DNA from: Ignavibacteriales bacterium
GTDB taxonomy: Bacteria; Bacteroidota; Ignavibacteria; Ignavibacteriales; Melioribacteraceae
NCBI GenBank assembly: GCA_016177735.1
Contig: JACOUS010000032.1
Location: 1-64,000, forward strand
Direction: 5' to 3'
DNA: 64,000 nucleotides
Shown: positions 26,190-34,261 of the stretch, in pieces
Numbering within the stretch: position 1 is the stretch's first letter
Layout of the letters: every line of letters starts with the position of its first letter
Notes under the pieces: generated by a model
Database searches by the model: none
Seen by the model: the letters and a program-made list of their open reading frames with translations, nothing else
What the model was told of the DNA's origin: nothing
Made by a program: the position numbers and the translations under genes

Positions 26190-26681
26190 TTAATCATAAC
26201 TGAAAATCGGCACACTGAACGAACGATAAATTTTCCATCCGAGATTTTTTACTTTCTTCAAAACTCTAATAGATCTTTCCGAATAACGCGGCGACATTTT
26301 ATTTTCAATAGGGTCGGGCATCATGAATGAACCGCTTGTGATTACGTAACCAAGTTCGTTCTGAACAAATAATTCTTCTATTTTGAAATCCCATTGTCCA
26401 TCGGGATATTGTTTTCTAAAATGATAAAGTTCGCTTTCGAGCGCTTGAATTCCTACAACATCTTCGGAATCGGCGGCAACACCTTTGTATTCGGGATGGA
26501 AAAATGAAACGGCTGTTTCAATGTCGTTATCGTTGTAAGATTTGTAATACATATCAATCACTGTGCGGACTTCGTTCTCTTCGAATGATTTTGAAATTCT
26601 CTTTTCGTTTTCGGGTACTTCTTTTGTACAAGCTGAAATGAATAATAAGGCTGCAAGCAACAAAAAAACTTTTTTTATCAT
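26190..26681 (-). CDS. NTF2-like lipoprotein
   Basis: A 163-residue lipoprotein (MIKKVFLLLAALLFISAC with lipobox ISAC at Cys18) and an NTF2/SnoaL-like domain: 'EVRTVIDMYYKSYNDNDIETAVSFFHPEYKGVAADSEDVVGIQALESELYHFRKQYPDGQWDFKIEELFVQNELGYVITSGSFMM' (in part). Such folds occur in ketosteroid-isomerase-like proteins; a substrate is not deducible. It is convergent with the anti-sigma gene, 11 bp away, and is a single gene. Confidence 0.8.
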   Translation of the reverse strand: MIKKVFLLLAALLFISACTKEVPENEKRISKSFEENEVRTVIDMYYKSYNDNDIETAVSFFHPEYKGVAADSEDVVGIQALESELYHFRKQYPDGQWDFKIEELFVQNELGYVITSGSFMMPDPIENKMSPRYSERSIRVLKKVKNLGWKIYRSFSVPIFSYD

Positions 26682-26801
26682 GATGAAAAATCCTTATATG
26701 CGCTGGTGCAATTATAAGAAATTGGAAGGAATATAGTTAATGCTTGTTCCAAAAGTGCGGCAATAAAATAATTTTTTGCTGAAGGTGAGACTTCCTAAAA
26801 A

Positions 26802-27023
26802 TTACATGACGGGTTTAAACGCGAAATCACTTCTCCCGTTTTCAAATTTATTGAATAGTGTGTCGTTGACTTTCGATAGGATCATCAAAAACACGAAAGC
26901 AAAAATTCCGAAAACAAAACCGAGTACAAACCAATTTTTTGTGTTTCTATTTTTTGCCGAAGCTTTGACCGAACAGAGCGAGCCGAACAGAATTCCGTAA
27001 ATTGCAAACCACAAGCCAAACAT
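26802..27023 (-). CDS. Small two-helix membrane protein
   Basis: A 73-residue protein with two hydrophobic helices (FGLWFAIYGILFGSLCS and WFVLGFVFGIFAFVFLMIL) joined by a basic loop KASAKNRNTKN, then a polar tail. A good Shine-Dalgarno GGAGG sits 6 nt before the ATG at 27023. The pattern is common in small inner-membrane proteins of unknown function. A structured element lies ~190 bp upstream. Confidence 0.65.
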   Translation of the reverse strand: MFGLWFAIYGILFGSLCSVKASAKNRNTKNWFVLGFVFGIFAFVFLMILSKVNDTLFNKFENGRSDFAFKPVM

Positions 27024-27208
27024 GATACCTCCAAAATTTCGTTGGTTAATAATAACGTTATTGCCGAACAGATGGATTACCTAACTGTTAACTGATTGCT
27101 AAGAAATTGTTAATTGCCGGCTGAACCAATTGAGATTTTGAAGAGAATTCGAAAGGTGTGATTAAATTTTGGGATTTCATTTTTGAACAAGTGTTGCGAT
27201 TATTCTGG

Positions 27209-27309
27209 TGTCACTGCGGGATTCTCTTTGTGAGAACCGGGGCGAGTTAATTAACTAGAAAGGGTTAGTAGCTCTCTGCCCCCGGTGGGAGTCGGGGGCG
27301 GCAGTGACA
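27209..27309. ncRNA. Structured element with competing stems: RNA or MITE
   Basis: A 101-nt element closed by TGTCACTGC (27209-27217) pairing with GCAGTGACA (27301-27309). Inside are a stem GG-TTCTC/GAGAA-CC (27219-27238), a small ACTA/TAGT stem (27254-27269) and a strong GCCCCCG/CGGGGGC hairpin (27278-27284 with 27293-27299). GGGGC at 27239-27243 can pair with GCCCC at 27278-27282 instead, so two mutually exclusive folds exist. The GC content is much above its surroundings. No frame is coding. It may be an RNA gene, a cis-regulatory RNA or a mobile inverted-repeat element; the strand is unknown. Confidence 0.4.
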
Positions 27310-27424
27310 TGTTACATCGTGTGAAATGGGAAAAGTAAATGTAATTCTCGAAATAGTGTTGTTGATCAATATCGTTTATAATTCCTCCACAAGTCCTGAA
27401 TTCCATTTACAGTTTTCCATACGA

Positions 27425-27892
27425 TTAGTAGCTCAATCCATATAAGTAGAGAACCGTAATTAATTTTATAATCATCGCAGCTTCTCGCGGTATTCCTAAT
27501 AATTCATCTATTCCTTTTACTCTATCCCACCACCGCTCGTTGTATTCTTTTGCGAGAATATCTCTGAAAACATTTTTATTCTTTTTGTATGCCAATAACT
27601 GTTCTTGATCTAATCCGCTTGCCTTTTCGTCCTCACTGAAATATTCGGGCGAAGTGAGATCAAATTTATAGTGCGAAAAAGATTTGCTGTCGTTGTAAAG
27701 AAGAGCCTTCAACTCGTATTTCAATTTGAGGGAAGGGAATTCCTGTATCTTTTTCTTTGATGTATCTTCAAGCTGAATCGATTTTGCGGTATCGGTAAAA
27801 TTTTTTTGAAAGGATGGCTTCGAAACGGAATCATTAATTTGAGAATATGCGGCGGCAGCCGAAAATATTATGATGATTAAGATGAGTTTCAT
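27425..27892 (-). CDS. Secreted hypothetical protein
   Basis: A 155-residue protein with signal peptide (MKLILIIIIFSAAAAYS) followed by a polar, Lys/Ser-rich stretch and a helical C-terminal part 'NVFRDILAKEYNERWWDRVKGIDELLGIPREAAMIIKLITVLYLYGLSY' (in part). The hydrophobic last 20 residues could associate with a membrane. I do not recognise a family. It is divergent from the HEXXH protein gene 127 bp away. Confidence 0.6.
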   Translation of the reverse strand: MKLILIIIIFSAAAAYSQINDSVSKPSFQKNFTDTAKSIQLEDTSKKKIQEFPSLKLKYELKALLYNDSKSFSHYKFDLTSPEYFSEDEKASGLDQEQLLAYKKNKNVFRDILAKEYNERWWDRVKGIDELLGIPREAAMIIKLITVLYLYGLSY

Positions 27893-28019
27893 TTTAGAAA
27901 ATTTATGATAGAGATTTAACTCTGTGTTGTATTATTTGTTCCTCCGATGTTTTAACAATTTTTAACATGGCGGTAAAATTTAATCTGGTTAAGTTCCTCT
28001 CACAAAAATTGGGGAACAA

Positions 28020-29321
28020 GTGAAGCAGTTAAAATTAATTGCCGCGTTTTTATTTCTTATCTTTTTTATTTACCAAAAGAACACAGCACAATCAATAGAT
28101 TTTACACAAGCGCAAAAATATTTTGACGATATCAAAACATATCTCGTAAATAACGGGAATGACTTTTGGGGTGTTAGTTTGTACGGACCGATCATGCTTG
28201 TCGATTCTTCAACAAAAGAAATTGTTACGAATGAAGCCGACCCCGAAGGAGTGTTAAAACAATCAGGGAATGTTTATTACGGCAAACTCGATGCGAAAGA
28301 TATAATTGCCAACACGGCTTACAATAAATTCGGCAAGCAATGGACGATGATTATGCTGCCGCTCGATGAAGATATAAATGCAAGAAGGGTGTTGTTGATT
28401 CATGAAATGTTCCACCGGATACAAGATGATTTAAAACTTACTGCCGAAGGTGAGATAAATAATCATCTCGATAAAAAAGAGGCACGAATACTTCTCCGGC
28501 TCGAACTTGAGGCGTTGAACCGTGCACTTCAAAACAAGAAAGAAAATTTTATAAAAGATATTGAAAGCGCACTCATCTTTCGTGAATTGCGCAGAAAGAA
28601 ATTTCCCGAAGGAATTAAATCCGAAAGCGCTCTTGAAATTCACGAAGGAATTCCCGAATACACCGGAGTAAAACTCGGCATCGAGAATGAAAACGTGAGA
28701 AATGAATTTGCTGCAAAAATAATTGCGATGATTGAAAAGATTCCTTCGTTTGTTAGATCATTCGCGTACTTCACCGGTCCATTGTACGGATTGCTTTTAG
28801 ACCGCTCAAAAACAGAGTGGCGAAAAAAAATAAATTCCGGTTCCGACTTGGGAAGTTTCGCCGCCGCTGCATTCAATATTAAAATTCCCGTCCATCTTGA
28901 AAATGAATACGAAAAAAGATTAGCAGAATATAACGGCAGTTCAATAATAAATTTTGAGAATGAAAGAGAAAGTGAGCGGCTGCGCACGATTGCAATGTAC
29001 AAATCCAAATTTATGGAAGGTGCAGTTCTTATTCTAAATTTTGTTTCGATGAAAATACAATTCGATCCGCGCAATCTTGTATCGTTGGAAAATTTCGGCA
29101 CTGTCTATCCCACGCTCAAAATAATTGATGAGTGGGGAACAATTGAAACGGAGAAAGGTGCCTTGATTGATCCGAACTGGAGTAAAGTTATTGTTGCTTT
29201 GCCCTTCGAAGAAAAAGATGGAAATTATTCCGGCGACGGGTGGAAGCTTCAATTAAACAGTGGATGGAAAGTTATCAAAACCCCCGGCAGTGAAAATTAT
29301 TTCGTAGTAAAATCTAATTAG
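28020..29321 (+). CDS. Secreted HEXXH-motif protein, putative metallopeptidase
   Basis: A 433-residue protein with signal peptide (MKQLKLIAAFLFLIFFIYQK, first residue from GTG at 28020; GGGGA lies 5 nt upstream). The motif HEMFH (128-132) in 'RRVLLIHEMFHRIQDDL' is a zincin zinc site; glutamates downstream in 'LLRLELEALNRAL' (~residues 160-172) could give the third ligand. The rest is mixed alpha/beta with no domain that I recognise. The product is probably periplasmic or outer-membrane associated. Catalytic activity is an inference from the motif and export. It is convergent with the tricorn-like gene across a hairpin repeat. Confidence 0.7.
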   Translation: MKQLKLIAAFLFLIFFIYQKNTAQSIDFTQAQKYFDDIKTYLVNNGNDFWGVSLYGPIMLVDSSTKEIVTNEADPEGVLKQSGNVYYGKLDAKDIIANTAYNKFGKQWTMIMLPLDEDINARRVLLIHEMFHRIQDDLKLTAEGEINNHLDKKEARILLRLELEALNRALQNKKENFIKDIESALIFRELRRKKFPEGIKSESALEIHEGIPEYTGVKLGIENENVRNEFAAKIIAMIEKIPSFVRSFAYFTGPLYGLLLDRSKTEWRKKINSGSDLGSFAAAAFNIKIPVHLENEYEKRLAEYNGSSIINFENERESERLRTIAMYKSKFMEGAVLILNFVSMKIQFDPRNLVSLENFGTVYPTLKIIDEWGTIETEKGALIDPNWSKVIVALPFEEKDGNYSGDGWKLQLNSGWKVIKTPGSENYFVVKSN

Positions 29322-29332
29322 AAAAGATCTTA

Positions 29333-29391
29333 CTCTGTGTCTCCGCGCCTCTGCGGTGAAATATAAACCGCAGAGACACAGAGGCGCAGAG
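29333..29391. repeat. Imperfect inverted repeat of CAGAGACAC words, likely terminator
   Basis: CTCTGTGTCTCCGCGCCTCT (from 29333) followed by GCGGT, a short spacer GAAATATAA, and ACCGCAGAGACACAGAGGCG ending CAGAG at 29391. The two halves pair imperfectly in a long stem. It fills the space between two convergent stops (29321 and 29396), so it probably ends both transcripts. The same word family is a well-known type of dispersed intergenic sequence in many bacteria. Confidence 0.7.
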
Positions 29392-29395
29392 AAAA

Positions 29396-32300
29396 CTACT
29401 TAGCTGAATCAATTTCTTTTAGCAGTTCATCAACAGCAGTTTTTAATTGCTCATCTTCGCCTTTTGCAAGCCAGTCGGGTTGATTGTAAACAATTATATC
29501 GGGCACTGCCGGACCGAGTTCTTGATTCTTATCAGTAGTTTTTGTGAACCATCCTCTCATCGGAAGACGAACGAACGAACCGTCAATTAATCCGCGTCCA
29601 CCGGTTGAAATAACAGAACCGTTAGTCGGCACACCGACGAGCTTGCCGATGCCGAGAGATTTATATGCGTGTGAAAAAATTTCTGCATTTGAGTAACTGC
29701 CTTCATTGCAAAGAGCGATAGACGGTTTTGTCCACGCCGCGAAAACAAGCCGTTCGCCAATCGGGTAATAACTGCGGAAGTTTTTCTTGTCGCGTTCAAG
29801 ATTATCACTTGCACCGCGTGGAATTGTGTATGCGTGCTGCTTGTAATTCAAAACGGTCATTAAATAATCTGTTGTAGAACCGCCGCCGTTGTAGCGTACA
29901 TCAACTACCAAACCTTCTTTGCCGTAGCCGGCTGCAGTCAACTCACGTTCAAAAACTTCGAAGCTCGGAAAATCCATTCCCTGAATATGAATATATCCGA
30001 GCTTTCCGTTCGAATATTTTTCGACAAGTTGTTTTCTTTGTTCTACCCACTCTTTGTATAAAAGCTGATTTTGGTTTTGCACCGGACGAATTGCAACTTC
30101 ACGCTCTTTGCCGTTTTTATCTTTTACATTCAATAAAATTCTTTCATCGGCTTTTGTGTTTAACATTTCATAAAAATTTTCTTTGTCATTGAACGGAACG
30201 CCGTCAACAGCAGTAATTAAATCATCCGCGAAAAGTTTGCTTGCGGCTTTATCCGCCGGCGATTCCGGAACTACTCTGTTTACTTTCATTCCTTCTTTTG
30301 TAGGAATCAATTCGGCACCGAGCAGACCGGTTGCATCTTTTTGAGTTTCGCCGCGCTCCTGATTATACAAACCCATATGGCTTGCGTTCAATTCGCCGAG
30401 CATAAAATTGAACATGTCTCTAAAATCATTATTGGTGGATGCATTGACGCAAAGTTCTTTGTATTTATCGTGGAGATCATTCCAATTTTTTCCGTGGAAC
30501 TGCGGATCGTAAAACCAATCTCTGATAGCGCGCCATGCTTCTTCAAAAATTTGGGAACGCTCAGCGGGGTAATCAATTTTTATTTTTACAGAATACGGAA
30601 GCGCTTCCGATTTATCTCCTTTGATTTCGTTTCTGTTCAACGAACCGCCGGTTTTGAAGTAGTAGATATATTTTCCTTCTTTATCAATTGAAACACCGGC
30701 TGGATTCGATCCGCCCTTCGTAATTTCTTTCAGATCTTTTCCGTCCCATTTGATGCTGTAAAGATCGCGTCCTTTTGCAGTGCTGCTTTGAGCAGTGTAA
30801 TAGAATGTTTCGCCGTCTTTTGAAATAATTAAATCGGCTTCATTGCCGGGAAAGTTTGTTACCTGAACGATGCGTACATAAATATTTTCGAAATCGATTT
30901 GGATCGGTTTAGTTTTTGTGCTGTCTTTTTTATCGCCTTTATCTTTCGGCTTATCATCTTTTTTTTCCGAAGCCGGTTCTTTGTCTTCCCAATCTTGTTT
31001 TGTTTTTTCCCAATCATCTTTTTTCAGCCAGACAAACCAGAGATCGCTTGTGCGGTTGTTGCGTGCGGAAATGAATCCAAGTTTCGAACCGTCCTCGCTC
31101 CAAAACGGATTTGAGTCTTCGCGCGGATGCATACTTACGTTTACCGCTTTACCTGAGTTATCCGCCGCATGAATAAATACTTCCGTGTTGAAATAAAGAT
31201 CATCGCAAGCATATGCAAGCCATTTGTTATCGGGACTCCATTTTATTCCCGAAGGTTCAGCCCATCCGCTCTGCAAAATTTTTTCGCTGCTTAATTTTCC
31301 GTCGGCGGAAATTTCTGTAGTGACCAAATCTTTTTTATCGCCGCCGCGGATATATGCAATCTTTTTCCCGTCGTTCGAAACAACCGGATTCGATTCGTCT
31401 TCGTCTGTATCGGTGATTCTGATGATTTCGTGTTTGAGCGATTTGAAAATGTTGTGCTCGGCTTTGTCTGCCGAGCGCACGAGATACAACTCGAAATTGT
31501 TGTCGCTGCGGTCCGAAGTAAAAATAATTGTTGTATCGCTGAGCCAAACAGCGCTCATATCTCTGAAAGGTGAATCGGATAAATTCACGCTTCTGCTTTT
31601 TTCCTTGTCTGCTTCTTTGACGAACAATTCTCCGCGCACGACAAATGCAATTAATTTTCCGTTAGGTGATACCGAATATTCGCTTGCATTGTTTGTCATC
31701 GTTTTGAACTCGATCGGATCGAAGCGTTCATCTGCATTTATTTTTATCTCCACTTTGTGCGGATCGATCTTCGCGGTTTTTGATATGTAAATATTTTTAT
31801 CTCTTTCGAAGACTAAAGCAGATGCGTCGCTCGATAATCCGAAATATCTGATCGAATAATCTTTGTAATTTGTCAATTGTTCCGGCTTGCCGGTTGGTTT
31901 GCCGTTTTCGTCAATTGTGATTTTGTAAATATTGTAATTGCCTGTGTTCGAACTCAAAAAATAAATTGTTCTGTTCCCGTCCCATTGCGGATAAATATCA
32001 TTCGTATCAAAATCGGTGAGCTTCAAAAATTTTTTTGTTTTGTTATCGTAAAGCCAGATATCTCTGTTTGAAGGACCGCGGTATTCTTCTCGGAAAACCG
32101 GGTTAATATCGCCGCGCACGAATGCAAGAAATCTTCCGTCGGGTGAAAGTGCCGGGTCGAATCCCACGGCATCGAGAATTCTTTTTTCGGTTCCGCCGTT
32201 TGAAGAAATTGAATAAACTTCCGACGGTCGTTCGATCAAATTAAATTCTCTGTTTGTTGAAAAAAGAATATCGCCGTCTGCAGTCCAGCTTGAAATATTA

Positions 32301-32632
32301 TCGGCGGCGGAATGAAATGTGAGGCGTTTCGGCAACCCGCCTTCGGAGGACATAACACACAAATCGTTGTTGCCGTAACGTGCACCGCTGAATGCAATTT
32401 TTTTTCCATCCGGACTGAATTTCGGAAAGACTTCATAAGCCTCGTGCACTGTTAGCCGCGAAGCCGTTCCGCCGGATGATGGAACGGTCCAAATATCGCC
32501 TTGAAATGAAAAAGCAATTTTAGTACCGTCGTTATTGAGTGACGGGTAGCGGAGAAGCTGTGAATTATTTTGTGTGTGAATTGTTGTGAAAGAAATAATT
32601 AGTAACGAGAAACAAAAGAATATTTTTTTCAT
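29396..32632 (-). CDS. Tricorn-like S41 protease with TolB-type propeller
   Basis: A 1078-residue secreted protein: signal peptide (MKKIFFCFSLLIISFTTIHT); repeated WD40/TolB-like propeller blades with 'SPDGKKIAFSG', 'SPDGRFLAFVRG', 'SPNGKLIAFVV' and 'SEDGSKLGFISA' to about residue 560; a charged Lys/Asp linker (~570-600); a second propeller-like part; a PDZ domain (~770-850, 'GLLGAELIPTKEGMKVNRVVPESPADKAAS'); and an S41 catalytic core with the candidate nucleophile in 'NEGSYSNAEIF' (Ser ~979-981) and 'RYNGGGSTTDYLM'. This is the domain order of tricorn core proteases, which cut peptides into short pieces. Here it is exported, not cytosolic. Paired with the M1 aminopeptidase it could serve peptide use. 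Confidence 0.92.
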   Translation of the reverse strand: MKKIFFCFSLLIISFTTIHTQNNSQLLRYPSLNNDGTKIAFSFQGDIWTVPSSGGTASRLTVHEAYEVFPKFSPDGKKIAFSGARYGNNDLCVMSSEGGLPKRLTFHSAADNISSWTADGDILFSTNREFNLIERPSEVYSISSNGGTEKRILDAVGFDPALSPDGRFLAFVRGDINPVFREEYRGPSNRDIWLYDNKTKKFLKLTDFDTNDIYPQWDGNRTIYFLSSNTGNYNIYKITIDENGKPTGKPEQLTNYKDYSIRYFGLSSDASALVFERDKNIYISKTAKIDPHKVEIKINADERFDPIEFKTMTNNASEYSVSPNGKLIAFVVRGELFVKEADKEKSRSVNLSDSPFRDMSAVWLSDTTIIFTSDRSDNNFELYLVRSADKAEHNIFKSLKHEIIRITDTDEDESNPVVSNDGKKIAYIRGGDKKDLVTTEISADGKLSSEKILQSGWAEPSGIKWSPDNKWLAYACDDLYFNTEVFIHAADNSGKAVNVSMHPREDSNPFWSEDGSKLGFISARNNRTSDLWFVWLKKDDWEKTKQDWEDKEPASEKKDDKPKDKGDKKDSTKTKPIQIDFENIYVRIVQVTNFPGNEADLIISKDGETFYYTAQSSTAKGRDLYSIKWDGKDLKEITKGGSNPAGVSIDKEGKYIYYFKTGGSLNRNEIKGDKSEALPYSVKIKIDYPAERSQIFEEAWRAIRDWFYDPQFHGKNWNDLHDKYKELCVNASTNNDFRDMFNFMLGELNASHMGLYNQERGETQKDATGLLGAELIPTKEGMKVNRVVPESPADKAASKLFADDLITAVDGVPFNDKENFYEMLNTKADERILLNVKDKNGKEREVAIRPVQNQNQLLYKEWVEQRKQLVEKYSNGKLGYIHIQGMDFPSFEVFERELTAAGYGKEGLVVDVRYNGGGSTTDYLMTVLNYKQHAYTIPRGASDNLERDKKNFRSYYPIGERLVFAAWTKPSIALCNEGSYSNAEIFSHAYKSLGIGKLVGVPTNGSVISTGGRGLIDGSFVRLPMRGWFTKTTDKNQELGPAVPDIIVYNQPDWLAKGEDEQLKTAVDELLKEIDSAK

Positions 32633-32725
32633 TAATACCCCCTTCGTTTTTGAAGTGGAACAAAAATAGAACTAATGTGATAAAGACTCAAAAGCATAAG
32701 TGGGTAGTTTTTGAATGCGAAGCTA

Positions 32726-32747
32726 TTTCCTCTCTAGAGAGGGGAAA
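32726..32747. repeat. Hairpin repeat, third member of the CCCCTCT family
   Basis: TTTCCTCTCTAGAGAGGGG followed by AAA forms a near-perfect palindrome (CCTCTCTAGAGAGG). It resembles the stems at 14150-14186 and 14293-14329. It lies between the tricorn-like start and the gatD stop, both on the minus strand, so it may end the gatED transcript. Confidence 0.55.
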
Positions 32748-32785
32748 GTTTCTCTATTTTTAATTCTGACTTCTGATTTCTGTTT

Positions 32786-34171
32786 CTACTTAACGTACTT
32801 GGAAATAAACTCTTCAACTTCCGGCAAGCCGCCTTGGTAAATTAGATATCCGTTGCTCGGTTCGCGTTCGGTAATTTCTCCGGCAATTGGTGTGAGCATA
32901 ATTTCTTTCACCTTTGCGGGATCGTTTGTTTGTCCCAATGCCCAGCACAATTTCATGTATGCGGCTTCGGGTAACATGTTAGCCGCCGGCACAACGCCAA
33001 GTTCCATCATATCGCGACCGGTATCGTAAACATACATTTGCACAAAACCCCAAAGAGTCTGCACTGTCATGTAAACTGCAATTCCTTTTTCATGTGCACG
33101 TTTCAACGATGGATAAAGCGGTTTGTTCACATGTCCCAAACCCGTACCGGCAATAACAATTCCTTTGTAACCGTTGTCAATCAACGAATCGATTATATCG
33201 GGTTTCATGTTCGGGTAGTAATAAACGATGCTTACTTTTTCTTCGAACGAAGTGTTGATTATGACATTGCGGTCTTTGCGCCGCTGCTTGTAATCATGCC
33301 GCAGAGGAATAATTTCATCGCGGCTCACTTTTGCAATTGGAATATCGCCGATAGTTCTGAAAGTAGAACGGTAACTCGAATGCATTTTTCGCACTCGTGT
33401 TCCTCTGTGAAGCAATCCGTAATAATCCGAAGTAGGACCGAACATGCAGACCATCACTTCGGCAATATTACTTTCCGCAGCTGTTTTTACTGCGTGCATT
33501 AAATTTAGTGCGGCATCGGATGAAGGTCTGTCGCTCGAACGCTGCGAACCAACCATTACAATCGGCACCGGAGAATTTTGAACCATGAAAGAAAGTATTG
33601 CCGCAGTGTGATGCATTGTATCTGTGCCGTGCCCGATTACAATTCCATCAACTCCTTTTTCAATTTCTCTTCCGATTGCCTGTGCGGTTCCGATCCATTG
33701 TTCGGGTCCCATGTTTTCGCTGAAGACGCCGTAAAGTTTTTCCGTTTCGAGATTGCAGTAGTGTGCAAGTTCGGGAACTGAACTGTAAAGCTCACCGGGA
33801 GAAAATGCCGGAATAACAGCGCCGGTTCTGTAATCCAAACGGCTTGCAATTGTTCCGCCGGTGCAGAGTAATTTTACTTTTGGTTTGTTCGGACTCGTGG
33901 GAAATTCTTTTTCGGGAATTTTGTAGTGCGCTTCTTTGCGTCCTTCAATTTTGATATCGAGAACTTTATCTGCCGCAATTCCAATGTTGTAACCAACACG
34001 AAGTTTGATGACGATGTGAAATGAGTCGGCAGTTTCAGAGCGCGGTAAAATTATTCCTTTATAATTGCAGTTTGCAGTGATTATTTCCGCATCGCTCCAA
34101 ACTTGCGCATTAAAATTTTTTAGAACCGATAATGCTTTGCCTCTGTAACCTTTGTAGTTATTGTCATTCAT
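32786..34171 (-). CDS. gatD: Glutamyl-tRNA(Gln) amidotransferase subunit D (archaeal type)
   Basis: The glutaminase subunit of GatDE: it releases ammonia from Gln (or Asn) for amidation of Glu-tRNA(Gln) by GatE. After an N-terminal barrel domain (from ATG 34171, MNDNNYKGYRGKALSVL..) comes an asparaginase-like domain with catalytic threonines in 'CTGGTIASRLDYRTG' and 'GHGTDTMHHTAA', the Asp next to the second Thr, and a Lys in 'GTRVRKMHSS', the T-T-D-K set of GatD. Unlike plain asparaginases it has the extra N-terminal domain and lies next to gatE. An upstream ATG at 34246 is rejected: it would translate a tandem intergenic repeat (HKVHKVHKENRKERKEK). 90 bp after gatE. Confidence 0.93.
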   Translation of the reverse strand: MNDNNYKGYRGKALSVLKNFNAQVWSDAEIITANCNYKGIILPRSETADSFHIVIKLRVGYNIGIAADKVLDIKIEGRKEAHYKIPEKEFPTSPNKPKVKLLCTGGTIASRLDYRTGAVIPAFSPGELYSSVPELAHYCNLETEKLYGVFSENMGPEQWIGTAQAIGREIEKGVDGIVIGHGTDTMHHTAAILSFMVQNSPVPIVMVGSQRSSDRPSSDAALNLMHAVKTAAESNIAEVMVCMFGPTSDYYGLLHRGTRVRKMHSSYRSTFRTIGDIPIAKVSRDEIIPLRHDYKQRRKDRNVIINTSFEEKVSIVYYYPNMKPDIIDSLIDNGYKGIVIAGTGLGHVNKPLYPSLKRAHEKGIAVYMTVQTLWGFVQMYVYDTGRDMMELGVVPAANMLPEAAYMKLCWALGQTNDPAKVKEIMLTPIAGEITEREPSNGYLIYQGGLPEVEEFISKYVK

Positions 34172-34179
34172 AATTTTCT

Positions 34180-34227
34180 CTTTGCGTTCTTTGCGATTTT
34201 CTTTGTGCACTTTGTGCACTTTGTGCG
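34180..34227. repeat. Tandem TTTGTGCAC / TTTGCG words in the gatE-gatD spacer
   Basis: Three near-identical 9-mers (CTTTGTGCA) at 34201-34227 next to two CTTTGCG words at 34180-34195. They create a misleading open frame upstream of gatD. This is a common class of intergenic word repeat. Confidence 0.6.
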
Positions 34228-34261
34228 AAATGTTTTTCCCATGCAAAATTCACCAAGTCCG

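Noticed and set aside
27209-27309. Hammerhead ribozyme or tRNA
   Set aside because: No CTGATGA core or tRNA arms (T-loop TTCRANY, CCA-like end) could be found on either strand.
31224-31790. 188-codon open frame on plus strand
   Set aside because: It runs fully antisense within the tricorn-like gene; no signal peptide, domain or Shine-Dalgarno supports it.
34171-34246. N-terminal extension of GatD
   Set aside because: The extra residues translate tandem GTGCACAAA repeats; family proteins start near the ATG at 34171.
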